A stretch of 64,000 nucleotides of DNA from Cladorrhinum sp. PSN259 (GCA_033725935.1 MU867100.1:62001-126000), one strand, 5' to 3'; shown: positions 22,843-35,008, counted from the first letter of the stretch. The notes: a model not told the origin generated them from the sequence alone. Numbers and translations are program-made.

Positions 22843-24660
22843 TCATCTTTCATCCCCTGCTCGAGACCGGCTAGCCACCTCTGACGCGTCGGCCGTGAAC
22901 AAGATCTCGGTGGCATCGGCATCCAAGTCTCCCCTTCTTAACAATCCAGCATCTTCCCTTCCATCATCGTCGTCATCATCCAGCCCCTCACGATCACTCT
23001 CACTTCCCGTACCGGACCCAGATCCAGATCCAGATCCAGATCCAGGACTAGCCGGATTATGCTCCTTAAGGGCCTCAGCCTGCGCGTCCTGGCGCATCCG
23101 CCTAATCTTTATCCAATTGTATGCAGCAATAGCTACAATGGTGATAATCAGCCCAAGAGCATTAACGGGCGTCAGAGTATCCCCAAACACAAGCGAGGCA
23201 GCACCAATAGTGACGACCTCCTTGAAAATGCCGGCAATTGACAAGGTGACGACTGATGTCCGCTGCAGCAGAGCAAACTCTGATGCCGTCATGCAAAAGG
23301 CGATGGCACCTGGGAACAATAGTATCAGTGGCGTCATCAAATAGCCGCGGTCATCCGCCATTACTTTCAGCGAGGCAATGAGGCCGTGGACGCCTTCCAC
23401 GGGGATGGCGATGCTCAACAGTGTGATGAACATGACGGGGGCAAGAAAAAAGATGCTGGAAAAGGGGTTCGAGGTGGCCGGGTTGCGGAGCAGGAGGATC
23501 TGCGTGAGAGCCCAGCGGAAGCCGGAGAAGAAGGCGGCTGAGATGACGAGGACGAAGCCGCCTAGTTTGAACTCGACTTCGCCGGCGACCATCATAACGA
23601 CGCCGGCGGTCATGGTGCCAATGATGGCGACAAGCTTCCAAGTGGGCGTTTCGAGGCGCAAGAGAAATGCGAAGATGAGGACAAATGCTAGATTGGAGGA
23701 TTTACACATTGCTAGAGGAACGAGAATATCAGTATACGATGTTATGCTTTACCCACCAGACAGCAGCTTTGGCTGTAGAGTACGGTCAGGTCTTACTGTA
23801 AAAGGTGAGGGTGATGAACTGTAGGGACGTGTTTCCCAAGCCAATATCGAGGCCGGTTGCCACACCGCATGGCCCGATTCTTGTGAGATAGAACATTTTG
23901 GACATGGTCACTTTTTCTGCGTGTGGGGTTTGGGGATTGTTTGGTCGCAACGATGGGACAAAGTAGAGGACCAGTGATGCGAGTGAAAACTGCACCAGCA
24001 TGTGCACGGCAGTTGTAAACATTGGATAGGGGAAGCCAAGCTTGTCGGGAGAAAACATCCATTTGTTGTACTAGTTGACGTTGAAGAGCAAGAATTAGCG
24101 TTTGCGCCATGGCCAAAGCATAAAGGAGGAATTGAGTCGTGGGAATGCCGACTTACAAGTGAAATTAACAGCGAAAAGAAGTACCAAAGACCAATGAGAC
24201 CGAGATTTACCAGCAGTCTCTTGACCACATTGCGGTCTGCCTGCTTCTTCTCTTCTGAAGATATCCTGTCCCGCGCTATCCTCTGGTCGAGCAACTGATT
24301 GCGCCTTCTCTTCCTTCTTTTCCTCCTGCGATCCCTCCCCGTCAAACCGGTTTCCTCGTCGTCGTGGAGATCCTCGTCTGACAGTTCGTCACCGCGCAAC
24401 TCCTGAAGCTGTAGAGGATCGCCTTGACCGTGCTCCTCTGATATCTTGGGTTCGCCATTGCCATTTTTGGATTGCGGACGCGGCGAGCGGTGTCTGGTGG
24501 TGCCGGGATTGGCGGGATTCATAAGACTGCTTCGTCGGCGACGGTGGCCAGTAGGGTTCATGGAATCCATCTCGATTTCCTCGTCGGAGTCTATGTCGGA
24601 ATCGGAATGTGGGACATTGGAAGGTGAAGTCTGTGGGAAACGGAAAGACGGTAAAGACAT
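22843..24660 (-). CDS. Triose-phosphate-transporter family protein (SLC35C2/Ymd8-like)
   Basis: Three exons on the minus strand: 24660-24157, 24070-23797 and 23711-22843, introns of 86 and 85 bp, 548 residues. The first ~150 residues are charged and disordered, with a basic stretch (DRRRKRRKRRRNQLLD). About ten membrane segments follow, beginning LLVNLGLIGLWYFFSLLISL and YNKWMF, the start of the TPT domain. IGPCGVATGLDIGLGNTSL and MCKSSNLAFVLIFAF are strongly conserved in the SLC35C2 group, which resides in Golgi/ER membranes. The tail is Gly/Ser- and Asp-rich; a GATCCA microsatellite codes for SGSGSGSG near 23025-23045. The transported substrate (nucleotide sugar or other) cannot be read from sequence. 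Confidence 0.9.
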
Positions 24661-25570
24661 TGTTTAGTACAGGGTGGAGGAGCCCTCGATGGACTCATCG
24701 TGGATTCCAATTGATGGCTGTCTTGAGTGCCTCTTTCGGTAAGCTCTGGGCCGTTTGCTCGTTAGCATCATCAGCAGGGTTCAGATTAAAGATGAGCGGT
24801 GGAGTTCAGAGTCGCGAAGACGTGGCCGGATCGGCTCTGATTGGTCCCAAGCGCAGATGGTTCAGGGGGCCCCTTGATGCGCTGAAGCTGGGGCAAAGCT
24901 GGCAGCTGGTTGGTGTCTGGCTGTTTGGGCTTCGCCAAGACGACCTGCAACAAGCCAAGACCCTGTGCTTTCCCGGGAATACCTGGCCAATATCCACAGG
25001 TCCCGTGTTTTTTTAATTCACATTTGACAAATGCCAACATTTTTATTCTTCACTTTATATATATTTTACGGCATTCCAACATGCTCACGTGCTCACTTGA
25101 CCGTTTAAACCCTTCTCGGTTCTCACCATGCACAAGGGGCAACGGCTGGAGGGACAGAGTGTGATCCGGTGTCACACCTACAAGATATCGGGCAGCGCAA
25201 CACATACATTGGATGATGCGTGCTGAGATGGCTACACTGTACAAATAGTGATGGGGGCTTGGCATCTAAGCGAGAAGGTAGCTATTTAGATATTTACGTC
25301 ATTGCTTTCTACCCTGTTTGGAAACAGCAGCTTCGATAGGCTTCTCCAACCTGGGTCACTTGCAGCTTGTGATCCGATCGTTGGGGGGGTTCATCAACAT
25401 GGTGCTGAGTCAGTCCGCCGCTCGATCAGTGCCTTGGATTCGGTGAGGGGTGTAAAGCCATTTGTGTATCTAGCTCTCATTGTTCACTCAATTCTTGTCC
25501 AAGACCGGTCAACCACAACTCACTTTACCACTGACTACTTACTGTTTGGTTGAACGAACAAAATACAATC
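24661..25570. promoter_or_regulatory. Divergent promoter region, 910 bp
   Basis: Lies between the start codons of the transporter (minus) and the GH15 gene (plus). An AT-rich patch sits at 25040-25070. No gene is supported here. Confidence 0.5.
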
Positions 25571-27802
25571 ATGTCAGCATCCTGCTCAACCCAGGGCCGA
25601 GGCAGCAAGATGAGGCAGCAGGGCGTAGGCTATCTGCCCATCGAGAATTATGGGCTCATTGGCAACATGAGAACCTGCGCCCTTGTGGGAATGGATGGAA
25701 GTATTGATCAACTTTGCTGGTAGGTGTTTTCGTCTCTGCAATTGAGAACCCTGGAAATCGTAGTTAACAGCTCCTTCGAGGCCGGAATTCGATTCCCCTT
25801 CGGTGTTCTGCCGCCTCCTCGACAAGGACAAAGGCGGCCATTTCAGCATTCACCCTGATCCTGACCTCGACTGCACCACCAAGCAGCAATATCTTCCTTC
25901 ATCCAACATTCTCCAGACCCGCTACATTCATGAAGATGGCGTGGTCGATCTTATCGACTTCTTTCCTAGACCCAAGAACTCGCAGGTTATCTTCAAGGGC
26001 GCAAAGTACCAGAGTGCCTATCGGGAGATGACATCTGTTCAGGAAGAGCTCAAAAAATGGCTGGTGCGCCGCGTGGAGTGCATCCGCGGCCGGTTGCAGC
26101 TTGATGTGGAAATCTTCCCCGCCTTTGAGTATGCGACTGAGCCTCATGTTACCACCATTGTTCAGGATTGCAGTGTCCCTCATGGATCTCAGAGCAAAAC
26201 CGTCACCTTTCACTCTAAAAATGTCAAGCTTCAGTTGGATGTGAGCATCGACCGTGGTGAGAACAACGTCGACAAGTGGCCAACTGTGCGTTTTAAGAAG
26301 GTGATGAGGGAAGGCATGCTTGGAGAGGGTGTCGTGGCCAGCTTCGAAGTTGCTGAGGGACAAGCGGTCTCTTTCGTGCTGAGAAACGATCTACCAAACC
26401 ACGTTACGGAAAACATCACGTCCACTGTCCTTGACACCCAACAACACGATACTCAGTCTTATTGGTATAACTGGATCTCCAAAAGCAAGTACAAGGGCCG
26501 TTGGAGAGAAGTAGTCTCGCGAAGTTTGATGATTCTGAAGCTCATGACCTATGAACCGACGGGAGCCATCATTGCTTCACCAACCTTCTCTATTCCCGAA
26601 GATATCGGTGGAGTGCGAAACTGGGACTACAGATTTTCATGGGTTCGCGATGCTAGCTTTACCATCTACATCCTCCTCCGGCTGGGATTCACCGAGGAAG
26701 CAGATGCCTATATGGAATTTATCCAAGGGCGTTTTCTCAACTCTCGAGTTTCTGACGGCGGTCTCCCGATCATGTTTACTATTCACGGCGCTACGGATAT
26801 CCCTGAGCGGGAGCTTACCCACCTGGACGGGTACCGCGGTAGCAAGCCTGTGCGTATTGGAAATGGCGCAGCCTTCCACCAGCAGTTCGACATCTACGGA
26901 GAACTTATGGATGCCATTTATCTCTACAACAAGTACGGAAAACCCATCCATTGGGACGCCTGGGTAACGATTCGTGAGTTGTTGGACTACGTCTTGACCA
27001 TCCTACACCAGCCGGACATGTCCATCTGGGAGGTGCGCAACAACAAGCAGAATTTCACCTACAGCAAAATCATGCTCTGGGTCGCGTTTGATCGTGGGCT
27101 GCGCCTCGCAGAGAAACGTAATTTCCCGTGTCCCAATAGAGCCAAGTGGTTAGAAGCAAAGGACTACTTATATGAGGAGATTATGGAAAAGGGCTACAAC
27201 AAGGAAATGAAGTGTTTCATTCAGAGCTACGAGAATAGAACCATGTTGGATTCGTCCATCCTCATCGCTCCGCTTGTATTCTTTATCTCTCCGAACGACC
27301 CGCGTTTCCTGAACGTAAGTGGACTTGGAGCTAAAGATGGAGTACATTCCTAGGCTAACATCACGTACAGACTATGGATCGAATCATGCTCCCCCCAGAG
27401 AAGGGCGGACTGACCAGCACCGGGCTTGTGTACAGGTATGACACGGAGTTGTCCGAGGACGGTAAGTCAGGAGCCACATATCCCTCCCTGAGCTCGATAC
27501 AGAATGGTAAACTGACAGAAACGTCATCCACAGGTGTTGGTGGCCGCGAAGGCGCCTTCAGCATGTGTACTTTCTGGCTGGTAGAAGCCATGACGCGAGC
27601 ATCCGTCTATGAGCCTAAATATCTTGTTCGCGCCATCAACTTGTTCGAGAACATGCTGAGCTTCTCTAATCATCTCATGATGTTTTCCGAAGAGATCTCA
27701 CGGAGCGGCCAGCAGCTGGGCAACACGCCTCAAGCCTTTAGCCATCTTGCCTTGATCAGTGCGGCGTTCAACCTCGATAGGGTTTCTGAGTTCAAAAGAT
27801 GA
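25571..27802 (+). CDS. Glycoside hydrolase family 15 protein, non-secreted type
   Basis: Four exons: 25571-25719, 25781-27314, 27371-27461 and 27534-27802, introns of 61, 56 and 72 bp, 680 residues. GH15 enzymes are inverting exo-hydrolases (glucoamylase, trehalase and related). The N-terminal motif YLPIENYGLIGNMRTCALVG and GSIDQLCWPEFDSPSVF begin the beta-sandwich domain of the prokaryotic-type GH15 architecture. The catalytic (alpha/alpha)6 barrel starts near GGVRNWDYRFSWVRDASF; later blocks are GNGAAFHQQFDIYGELMDA and GGREGAFSMCTFWLVEAM, which should hold the catalytic carboxylates. There is no signal peptide and no starch-binding domain, unlike secreted fungal glucoamylases. Substrate (glucan or trehalose) is unresolved. 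Confidence 0.92.
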
Positions 27803-28353
27803 AGGTGGCTGTCCATTTCAGGGAAGTCTGGGGGGTTGGCTCTCGTAGTTTATATTACGTCAATTATTTTCTTTTTAAGCAAGCCAGTTGTCACAAGCAT
27901 AGTATACCCCTAGAAAGCTTGCTCTCGGGGGAATATCTATGTCGATGAAGCGTTTTCTTCTTTTCTTCTGCTTTTGAGGTGGCGTGTCTGTTTCCAATGA
28001 CACACATTCATTCGATAAAGATATGTTGACCCTCAATAAGCCCTGTCTGCTCGCGGGAGGCATGTTTAGTGAAAATGTCACGGGAGTATAAAGGATTCCA
28101 AGGGATGTAACGCAAGCATTTCTTCGATGCACTACAAAGGCAGAAGGAGAACTAAAAAAGTATATTCAAATAAAACTCCCGCTTCTACTGTGCTCCATTC
28201 AACGCATCCCCCCCCCGAAGGGAACTTTCTGTCAAAATCAAATCCAACCAGTTAGAAATGATCAAAACGATATACACTCCCCCCCCCCCCCCTATCTCTC
28301 TCTTTTTCCCTTTGCTCTTTCAACTCCATGACTAAAACACCAAAGAGAAAAAA
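27803..28353. other. Convergent intergenic region with C homopolymers
   Basis: 3' region of the GH15 gene. It contains C runs at about 28209-28216 and a 14-C run at 28279-28292. No gene seen. Confidence 0.6.
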
Positions 28354-28762
28354 CTAAAAACATCCATTCTGCCACCACATTCCAGTCTGATTAGGAACAG
28401 ACCTCATTGACAATGACGAAACACCATAATCCAATGATCCAAACCCATAACGTCGTCCATACCCAGGCCCAACAACAAGCCTCCCGCCGTGATCCCCACC
28501 ACCATCGGTACGAGTAGTGCTCGCAGTATCAAACAAATCCCACCACCTCGAGACCCCAACCCCGACCAGAAACCCGGCGAGACCAATCGCCAACATGACG
28601 GCAAGAGTCAAGCTCCGACTCACTTCCCTCTCGATCCACGCCTGGCGGAACCTGAGCTCCCCGATGCGCATATAAAACAGCTCGGACCGTTCACGTTGTT
28701 CATCGGGCCCAGACTGCACAACCCCGAACCAGTCGGGCTTCAGTTCCGCCGAGGTTGTGGGT
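28354..28762 (-). CDS. Small single-pass membrane protein or 3' exon of the adjacent upstream gene
   Basis: A frame of 136 codons that looks coding: GC-rich third positions and a protein-like run AELKPDWFGVVQSGPDEQRE. Then come a charged helix (RIGELRFRQAWIEREV) and one clear membrane segment (LTLAVMLAIGLAGFLVGVGV). No ATG exists in frame upstream before a stop; the first in-frame ATG is at 28671 (105 residues). The coding look starts exactly at an AG acceptor (28763-28764), in phase with the GT at 28994-28993 that overlaps the stop codon of the gene at 28991-29518. It may therefore be that gene's second exon (intron of 232 bp, joint protein 310 residues), or a separate gene with a missed first exon. 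No family recognised. Confidence 0.45.
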
Positions 28763-28958
28763 CTGGCTGATCGTTTCTCTTCTACTCTATTTGCATTGCA
28801 ATTTGTCGGTCGGTGTTTGAGAGTTGTTTTCTTTGAGAGTAAAACAAGGAAGAGGGAGGAGAGATGACAGATGAGAAATGAGAGTTGAAAACAAGAGAAT
28901 TTTATTGGCTTCCATTATTTCGTCAGCCGGAACAGATTTTCATTAAAATATGAAGAAA

Positions 28959-28959
<1 letters not shown>

Positions 28960-28989
<30 letters not shown>
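28960..28989 (-). repeat. 30-nt A/T homopolymer beside a stop/splice donor
   Basis: Thirty consecutive A on the plus strand, read as T30 on the coding strand one base after the TAAG of the adjacent gene. On the minus strand it would lie just inside the putative intron as a U-rich element directly downstream of GTAAGT. Confidence 0.9.
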
Positions 28990-28990
<1 letters not shown>

Positions 28991-28991
<1 letters not shown>

Positions 28992-29518
28992 TACAGCAAA
29001 GTCAATGAGACATCACCCTGAAGTCTGGCCTTGAGCTCGACCTCAACGTCCAAGTTAAGCCCTAGCTGCAGCCGGACGGGTTTAGTATCAGCCAAGCGGG
29101 GGAGGATGGCAGGCTGGGTGAGACCTCCAGCGCCGGCCTGGGCGAGTTGCTTGTTGTTTCTGCGGCGGCGGCGACCGCGCGAGTCAACGGACGAAGCCTC
29201 CGAGGCTGAGTCGTCGAGCTGTTGATTTGGGCGAGCCGTGTTAGAAGAGGATGCTAACTTTCCAGGCAGTGTAGAGAGAGGAGGAGGAGGAGGAGCAGAG
29301 GGGAATACCTGGCGTCTAAGGTCAGCGAGAAGCCTATCTTGTGATGTAGTGTTGTTGTTATTGTTGCTGTTACTACTACTATTCGCCGTTCCGCTACCGC
29401 TGCCGCCCATGTACGAGCGGAGGGAAGGGGGCACACCAGTGGCACTATTGGGAAGGGGAGGGAGACTGGAGAGGGGAGGAGGAGGAGCAACCTTTGGCAT
29501 GACGGGGTTGGAAGCCAT
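28991..29518 (-). CDS. Small fungal protein with conserved C-terminal beta-like block, unknown function
   Basis: One exon of 175 residues from the only in-frame ATG (29518, MASNPVMPKVAPPPPLSSLP) to a TAA at 28993-28991. The N-terminal half is Pro/Ser/Asn-rich with a 13-residue Ser/Asn run. It has the motif DRLLADLRRQVFPSAPPPPP, then a basic patch (GRRRRRNNK) and the ending VRLQLGLNLDVEVELKARL, GDVSLTLL. I have the impression of similar C-termini in other filamentous fungi but know of no function. The frame stays open for about 163 codons upstream without an ATG; that translation is Ser/Thr/Pro/Arg-rich, as expected for a CT-rich 5' UTR. The stop codon overlaps a perfect GTAAGT donor, so the true 3' end may be alternative. 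Confidence 0.65.
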
Positions 29519-31189
29519 ATCTGCGGTGTGTGGAGAGTAGTCTTGATTGATGGTAATGTAGGTCACTGACTGCACGATGCTGTGCGAGTGTGTGGCGTAA
29601 AAGACTGTTGGTCGACGCTTGCGTTGACGAGACTCTTCGACGAGACGAAGAGGTCGGGCTGTTGTTGAGGTGAAGACGGTCCTCGAGTGAGAACGCTGGT
29701 GTCTTTTTGGCGGAGAAGGAGGTGAAGTGCTGTTTAGGCTGAGCGGCTTGACCTGCTGTGCAACAGGGAGGATGCGCTGTCGAGGGTAAACTGGTGGCTT
29801 CTTTTGGCTGAGGTGGTCAAGATCGGAACTGGTGAAGGGTGGGAGAGTTCGCGGAGTAGAGTACCTTGACGGTGGTGTGTGGAAAGAAGTCCGATTGTTA
29901 GGAACGCTTTCCCCTTGCCGATGGACGGGAAAGCGAGGAAATGTACAAAGATAAGATGTCCGCTGCTGGGATTGATCCACTGTCGGACTTCCAGAGCCGA
30001 CTTGAGGGCTTTAAGAAAGTGAAAATGATTGAGTAAAGAAGCTGATGCTTGTTAATGGAAGAGAATGAAGAGAGAGAGCGAGCAGCAAAAATAACAGGAG
30101 AGATGGACGTATATATACAAAACAAAACTGAATCAAGTCTTCCGCCGACGACACCGCACAATTGCTCAATTGCTTCAAAATGTTCCACCTATCCGAGAGT
30201 CAGGCATCATACACAAGCAGTTAGAGAAAGACACACGCCGGCTTGCCTCGCCGGTGTAAGTCGTCCCATGGTTTGTTTGAGGTCAGGGGTGTCACGTGCC
30301 GGGACAAGGGGGGACAGCAGCTTGGACGCCGCATACAAAACAAGATCTCGTACGATCAAGATATGAAACCCCGAATTCTCCAATTGCCACAATGTAGCAT
30401 GATCAACCCCAAGACTCCAACGGTCCCAACTGGCGAATCAGAGCTGATCCCATGGAACCATTTTTCATCAAAATCGACTGTCATCAAAGCTCTTTGACCT
30501 CCTCGATAAACTCTCCATCATCCTGTCCCTTTTCAACTATTTTGCCATATTTTGATTCGAAGATCCAGAATGCTTCCCCTGTTGTGCAGATCCCCCTTTC
30601 AATACTCGTACCATCTGTATCACTCATGGAACGGGAAACGTCGGATTCAAAATTCGTTCAGATCGTTGCTCGTAGCTCGTCTAATACTATCAAAGCTAAG
30701 GTGCGTCTCTGTCTTTGGTTAAAAAAAAAAAGTCCACCCAAATTGTCGTGGTATTTGAGAAGTGTGTTGTGAGGGTGCGTTTGTGTTGTGTGCAAAGCCG
30801 CGAGTCAGATGCCGGCATGAAGGAAACCTGCAAACAAACAAAAACTTCGGATGACAAGGTAAGAGAAGCCCCCGGTCCTCCAGCAACCGTTTTTTTCCCC
30901 TTTGGCCACCGCCTTCAATATTCAGTATCCGTTCTATCCATCTTTTAAACGCCTCCCCGGCCCTCCCCAAGGTACTCCTAAGCAACCCCAAATGCGAGTT
31001 TGGATTATCAGACCATGTCAGGGATACCGTCCTGTACCCCCTTCTGGCCAAAGCTTGAAAAATCGTCTAATATCCAAACACCGAGGGGACGGCACATGCA
31101 GCTCGCCTGCCCTTACCGAGAGCCTTATTGATTGGTATTGTAGCACCCAAAGTAACCAAAAAAACCATCTCTGAATACGAGGGCTCCTT
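29519..31189. other. Intergenic, 1.67 kb
   Basis: 5' region of the small gene at 28991-29518 and 3' region of the bHLH gene, both on the minus strand. Apart from the open CT-rich leader (29519-30010) I see no gene, RNA or repeat. Confidence 0.5.
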
Positions 31190-32442
31190 TCAAGTGCTGA
31201 GCAAATCTTTTACACTCATTCCTCGACCCGTCGTTGACGTGCTGGAAGAACGTCTGTCTACCTGGTTCAACATGAGCAGGGCAGCAGTAGCTTCCTGATC
31301 CAGATCCCTTTGCGGTGGCAAAGCAGGACTTGTCAAGGCCGAACCCGAGGCCGAATGGGCACTACTGAGCGGATACGCGTATGTATGAGGTCCAAAAGAA
31401 GGCGACGTCATGGTCGGCATGTTGCTGTTGTATCCGAGAGGACGATAGTCTGTCGACACAGAAGAGCAGGAGCCGTGACGGTTTCGCGAGTTCTCGGGAA
31501 GCAAGGCCGGGGAGAAGGATGGCTGCTGGGATCTGCCGGCAACCGGGGTCAAGGCTGGTGAAGGACCAGCGCTCGGCGAACTGGTCATCATGTCTACATC
31601 AGGCGAGCAGTCGTTCGTAATCGGGGAATAGCTAACGCTGTTATTGGGAATGGGCGGCTCGGCCATGGACGGGGACGGCACGCTTGGTCTAAAGGCCGGC
31701 GTGTTGATCTCAGCTCCGCGTTGTGCTTTGAGTTTGGCGACGCAATCCTCGAGATACCTGACATATTCGATAGAGGCCTGAATAAAGAATAGTACCACTT
31801 GGTCAGTTTGGGATGCTGTTGATAGATGGTCATGTCAATACTGACCTGGAGAATCGCCAGTTTGTGCATCTCGCCTGTACATGCCGGGACCAGATCCTTG
31901 AGCACAGCAAACTCTTCGTTCATTTTGGATCTCCTTCGTCGCTCGATGAGACTATGTGCTGTTTTCCTGGCTATCTTCCTTCCCGCGGCGCTCGTAGCTG
32001 ATGGCTGTTTCTTCTTTACCCCAGCTGCTGCCGTGGATTTTGAAGATGAAGCTGCTGCTGAAGTATTCGCGACAGTAGCATCACCCTTAGTACCTTGTGC
32101 CAAAGCAACAAGGGTCGGCTCCTCTTTGGGCTTCACCTGGATGATCCTGCGAGTTCTGGTAGGAGGAGGAGGCAGAACAAATTGGTCCTTTGGCGACGCC
32201 GCTGCTCTTCTTCGCGACTTAACCGCCTCGCTCGCCTGCACCGGAAAGGCCTGCATCGCAAACATGGCGGGGGACGTGCCCGTCGATGGTGAGCCCGTAC
32301 TTGCACTGGTATTGCTACTTGCAGATGGCATGGCAGGTGGCGGAAGTTCAAAGGACATCTGCAGCGATGCCATTTTTGAACCGTCTTGGCTCTGGAGGTC
32401 GGTCGAAGACGCAGGTGTCGGTGGAAACGTGCCTCTGGGCAT
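31190..32442 (-). CDS. Basic helix-loop-helix transcription factor
   Basis: Two exons on the minus strand, 32442-31846 and 31777-31190, with a 68-bp phase-0 intron inside the HLH; 394 residues. The bHLH covers ~154-218: basic region RKTAHSLIERRRRSKMNEEF, with the H-x-x-E-R-x-R pattern that contacts E-box DNA, then helix 1, a loop and helix 2 (ASIEYVRYLEDCVAKLKAQ). The N-terminal region is Ser/Ala/Pro-rich with the basic stretch SRRRAAASPKDQFVLPPPP. The C-terminal half is Ser/Pro-rich and ends GRGMSVKDLLST. Family members bind CANNTG sites as dimers. The intron position inside helix 2 is a frequent feature of fungal bHLH genes (general impression). Target pathway not assignable. Confidence 0.9.
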
Positions 32443-33215
32443 ATTGGGTATTATGTAGAAGATAACTGAACTAAAGTTGCTAGGAGGCCTTGATAAGGTG
32501 TGAATGAATAGCTAAGTTTGTAAGGTAACAACAGTTTATGGCCCAAAAAGCCTTACGATGGCAAGAGTACACATGGCGAACGGATAGATACAAGAGCCGC
32601 CCGGTTACTGTGCGCAGACCGCCGCCTACTTACATCCGCGGGAAACGGAAAGGAAGAGGGAGAAAGACAAGGAGGAGAAGGCAGATATCGGGATCCTGCG
32701 AGTCTGCGACAGACAGCCAGATCAGACACAACTGGGTCTGGAACACGAGCACACACAGACCAGGCCGGCTGTGCACCAAGTTAGACTAGGTGGGAGAGGG
32801 TTGGGAGAAAAAGGGAGGGAGACTGGAACTGTCAGTTCTGTGCAGTCGCGTGCTCAGCTCCCTTAAGGGAGCCACGGGGTGCAAAGGGCGATGCTGATTG
32901 GATGGAGAAATCCCAGATCTCATTTGGGGCTTGTTTGACGTTGTCCCAAGGAGCCAAGCACTCGTACAAGAAACAGGGCCCCTGTCGCCCGACCTTGGCC
33001 CGCACTTGGCGCCGTTGAGATCGGCATCCAGATTTTGTTGTAGCCCTCTGCAACCAGTCCCACACACAAACAGCGCCCGATCCAATGCCTCACACATGTG
33101 TTCATTAATACGTGGACGACTCGGACATGGATATGGATAACTTTCATGATTGGTTCATTCTCCCTTGCTTTCCATCACTTTCCCATTATCATCATTATCA
33201 TCCTCACCACGTGCC
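32443..33215. other. Intergenic, 773 bp
   Basis: Promoter side of the bHLH gene and 3' side of the P5C dehydrogenase gene. No further feature recognised. Confidence 0.55.
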
Positions 33216-35008
33216 TCAAACTTCGTTACTTGGATAAGACACCCGCGCCGTCGCGTTAAACTCCTCCTTGATGCTCCTCATGCTCACGAAACGGCTCAGT
33301 ATGTTGATGCTACCTGCCTTGTCGTTGGTTCCACTGGCTCGACTGCCTCCAAAGGGCTGCTGGCCAACCACTGCCCCCGTGCTCTTGCAGTTTATATAAA
33401 AGTTACCGGCCGCATTCCGGAGTTTGTCCTCCGCAAACCGTACCGCTGCTCGATCTGCAGCAAAAACCGAGCCGGTCAACCCATACTCAGATGTTGAGTC
33501 AACCTTCTCGCAGATTGACGCAAATGCGCCCACGGGATCTGTCGTGTCGTCGTACACGTATACTGCAAGGACTGGGCCAAACAGCTCAGTCGAGAAGAGC
33601 TTGTGGTCCGGAGTCTTTGCCTGGTAAATGGTAGGATGGACAAAATACCCCTTGGATTTATCATAGGTGCCTCCGGTGAGCAGCTCCAGGTCCTTATCAT
33701 TCTTAGCCTCGTCAAATGCGCTTGAGAGCTTCTTGAAGGAGGCCTCGTGAATGACAGGGCCCATGAAGTGCTTATGATCCCACGGGTCACCAACCGTCAG
33801 TTTCTCTGTCTCCTCAATCAACCGAGCTTTGAATTTGGGCCAAACCGATGCGGGCACATATGCCCGAGAGGTGGCACTGCACTTTTGGCCTTGGTACTCA
33901 AAAGCTCCACGGACCGTTTGGACAACGGCATTCTCGATATCGGCTGATGAATGAATCAGGTGGAAATTCTTTCCGCCCGTCTCGCCCACAATTCGAGGAT
34001 ATGACTGATACCTTCCCTCTGCGACTCCCTGGCCAATCTGACCATAGAGCTTGCGGAAGACAGCAGTGCTACCAGTGTAATGTAAAGCAGCAAACTTCTT
34101 GTGAGACAAGACTACCTTGGTTACTTCCTCCGGATTTCCTGGGACAAACTGGATAACATTGCGTGGCAGGCCCGCCTCAAGCAGGATATTGTAGAGCAGC
34201 CAGTTGCTGGCAATGGCAAAGTCGCTTGGCTTCCATACTACCACATTCCCTAGAAGAGCAGGCAGACCAGGAAGGTTGCCGGCAATGGCAGTGAAATTGA
34301 AGGGACTGATTGCGTAGACGAAACCCTCGAGTGATCTGTACTCTACTCGATTCCACACTCCTGGAGAGTTATGGACGGGTTGTTGCGCATACAGTTCCTC
34401 GGCGTACTGGACGTTGAATCGGAGGAAATCGACAAGCTCAGCTGCTGTATCAATCTCTGCCTGCCAGGCGTTCTTGCCTTGGCCTAGCATCGTCGCCGCC
34501 ATGATGTCGTAGCGATATTTGGTGCTAATTAGATCGGCCGCCTTCAGGAAGATAGCGGCACGGTCGGCAAACGGAAACGACTCCCAATCTGCTTTCGCTG
34601 CCAGGGCAGAGTCAATGGCTGCCTGTACATGTTCTGGTGACGCTTTGGAGTAGGTTGCAACCGTGGTGTTGTAGTCGGCCGGATTCACATGGTTTCCTGT
34701 CGAAGCGGTCTTGATCTATTGACCACAGCCATGGTCAGTCATTCATTAATGTTGACAAAACAGGATCCATCAAAACTCGGAATGCCTCACCTCTTTCCCG
34801 CCGACGACCAGAGGAACTTCTAATGCTCCCTTCTTTTGTAGGCCCTCAATCGCCGAGGTCAGGCCTTGTCTCTGTGCGCTGCCTTTGGCATAATGGTGCT
34901 GTCGACAATGTCAGGTATACAATTCCATCTCGGCCACCTAGGGGTATGAAATCATACGTTGGGTTCATTGGCCACCTTCGGGATCTTGAAGCTGGCGATC
35001 GTAGACAT
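33216..35008 (-). CDS. prnC: Delta-1-pyrroline-5-carboxylate dehydrogenase (ALDH4), mitochondrial
   Basis: Three exons on the minus strand: 35008-34958 (17 codons), 34898-34791 and 34715-33216, all phase 0, introns of 59 and 75 bp; 552 residues. The enzyme oxidises P5C/glutamate semialdehyde to glutamate with NAD+, the second step of proline catabolism (A. nidulans PrnC, yeast Put2), in the mitochondrial matrix. The start MSTIASFKIPKVANEPN leads to HYAKGS and QRQGLTSAIEGLQK, typical of ALDH4. Motifs seen: SPFNFTAIAGNLPGLPALLG, VVWKPSDFA, catalytic Glu in VGETGGKNFHL (~297), catalytic Cys in GQKCSATSRAYVP (~330), ELFGPVLAVYVY and QPFGGSRASGTNDKAG. No proline-cluster neighbours (prnB, prnD, prnA) lie nearby. 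Confidence 0.95.
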
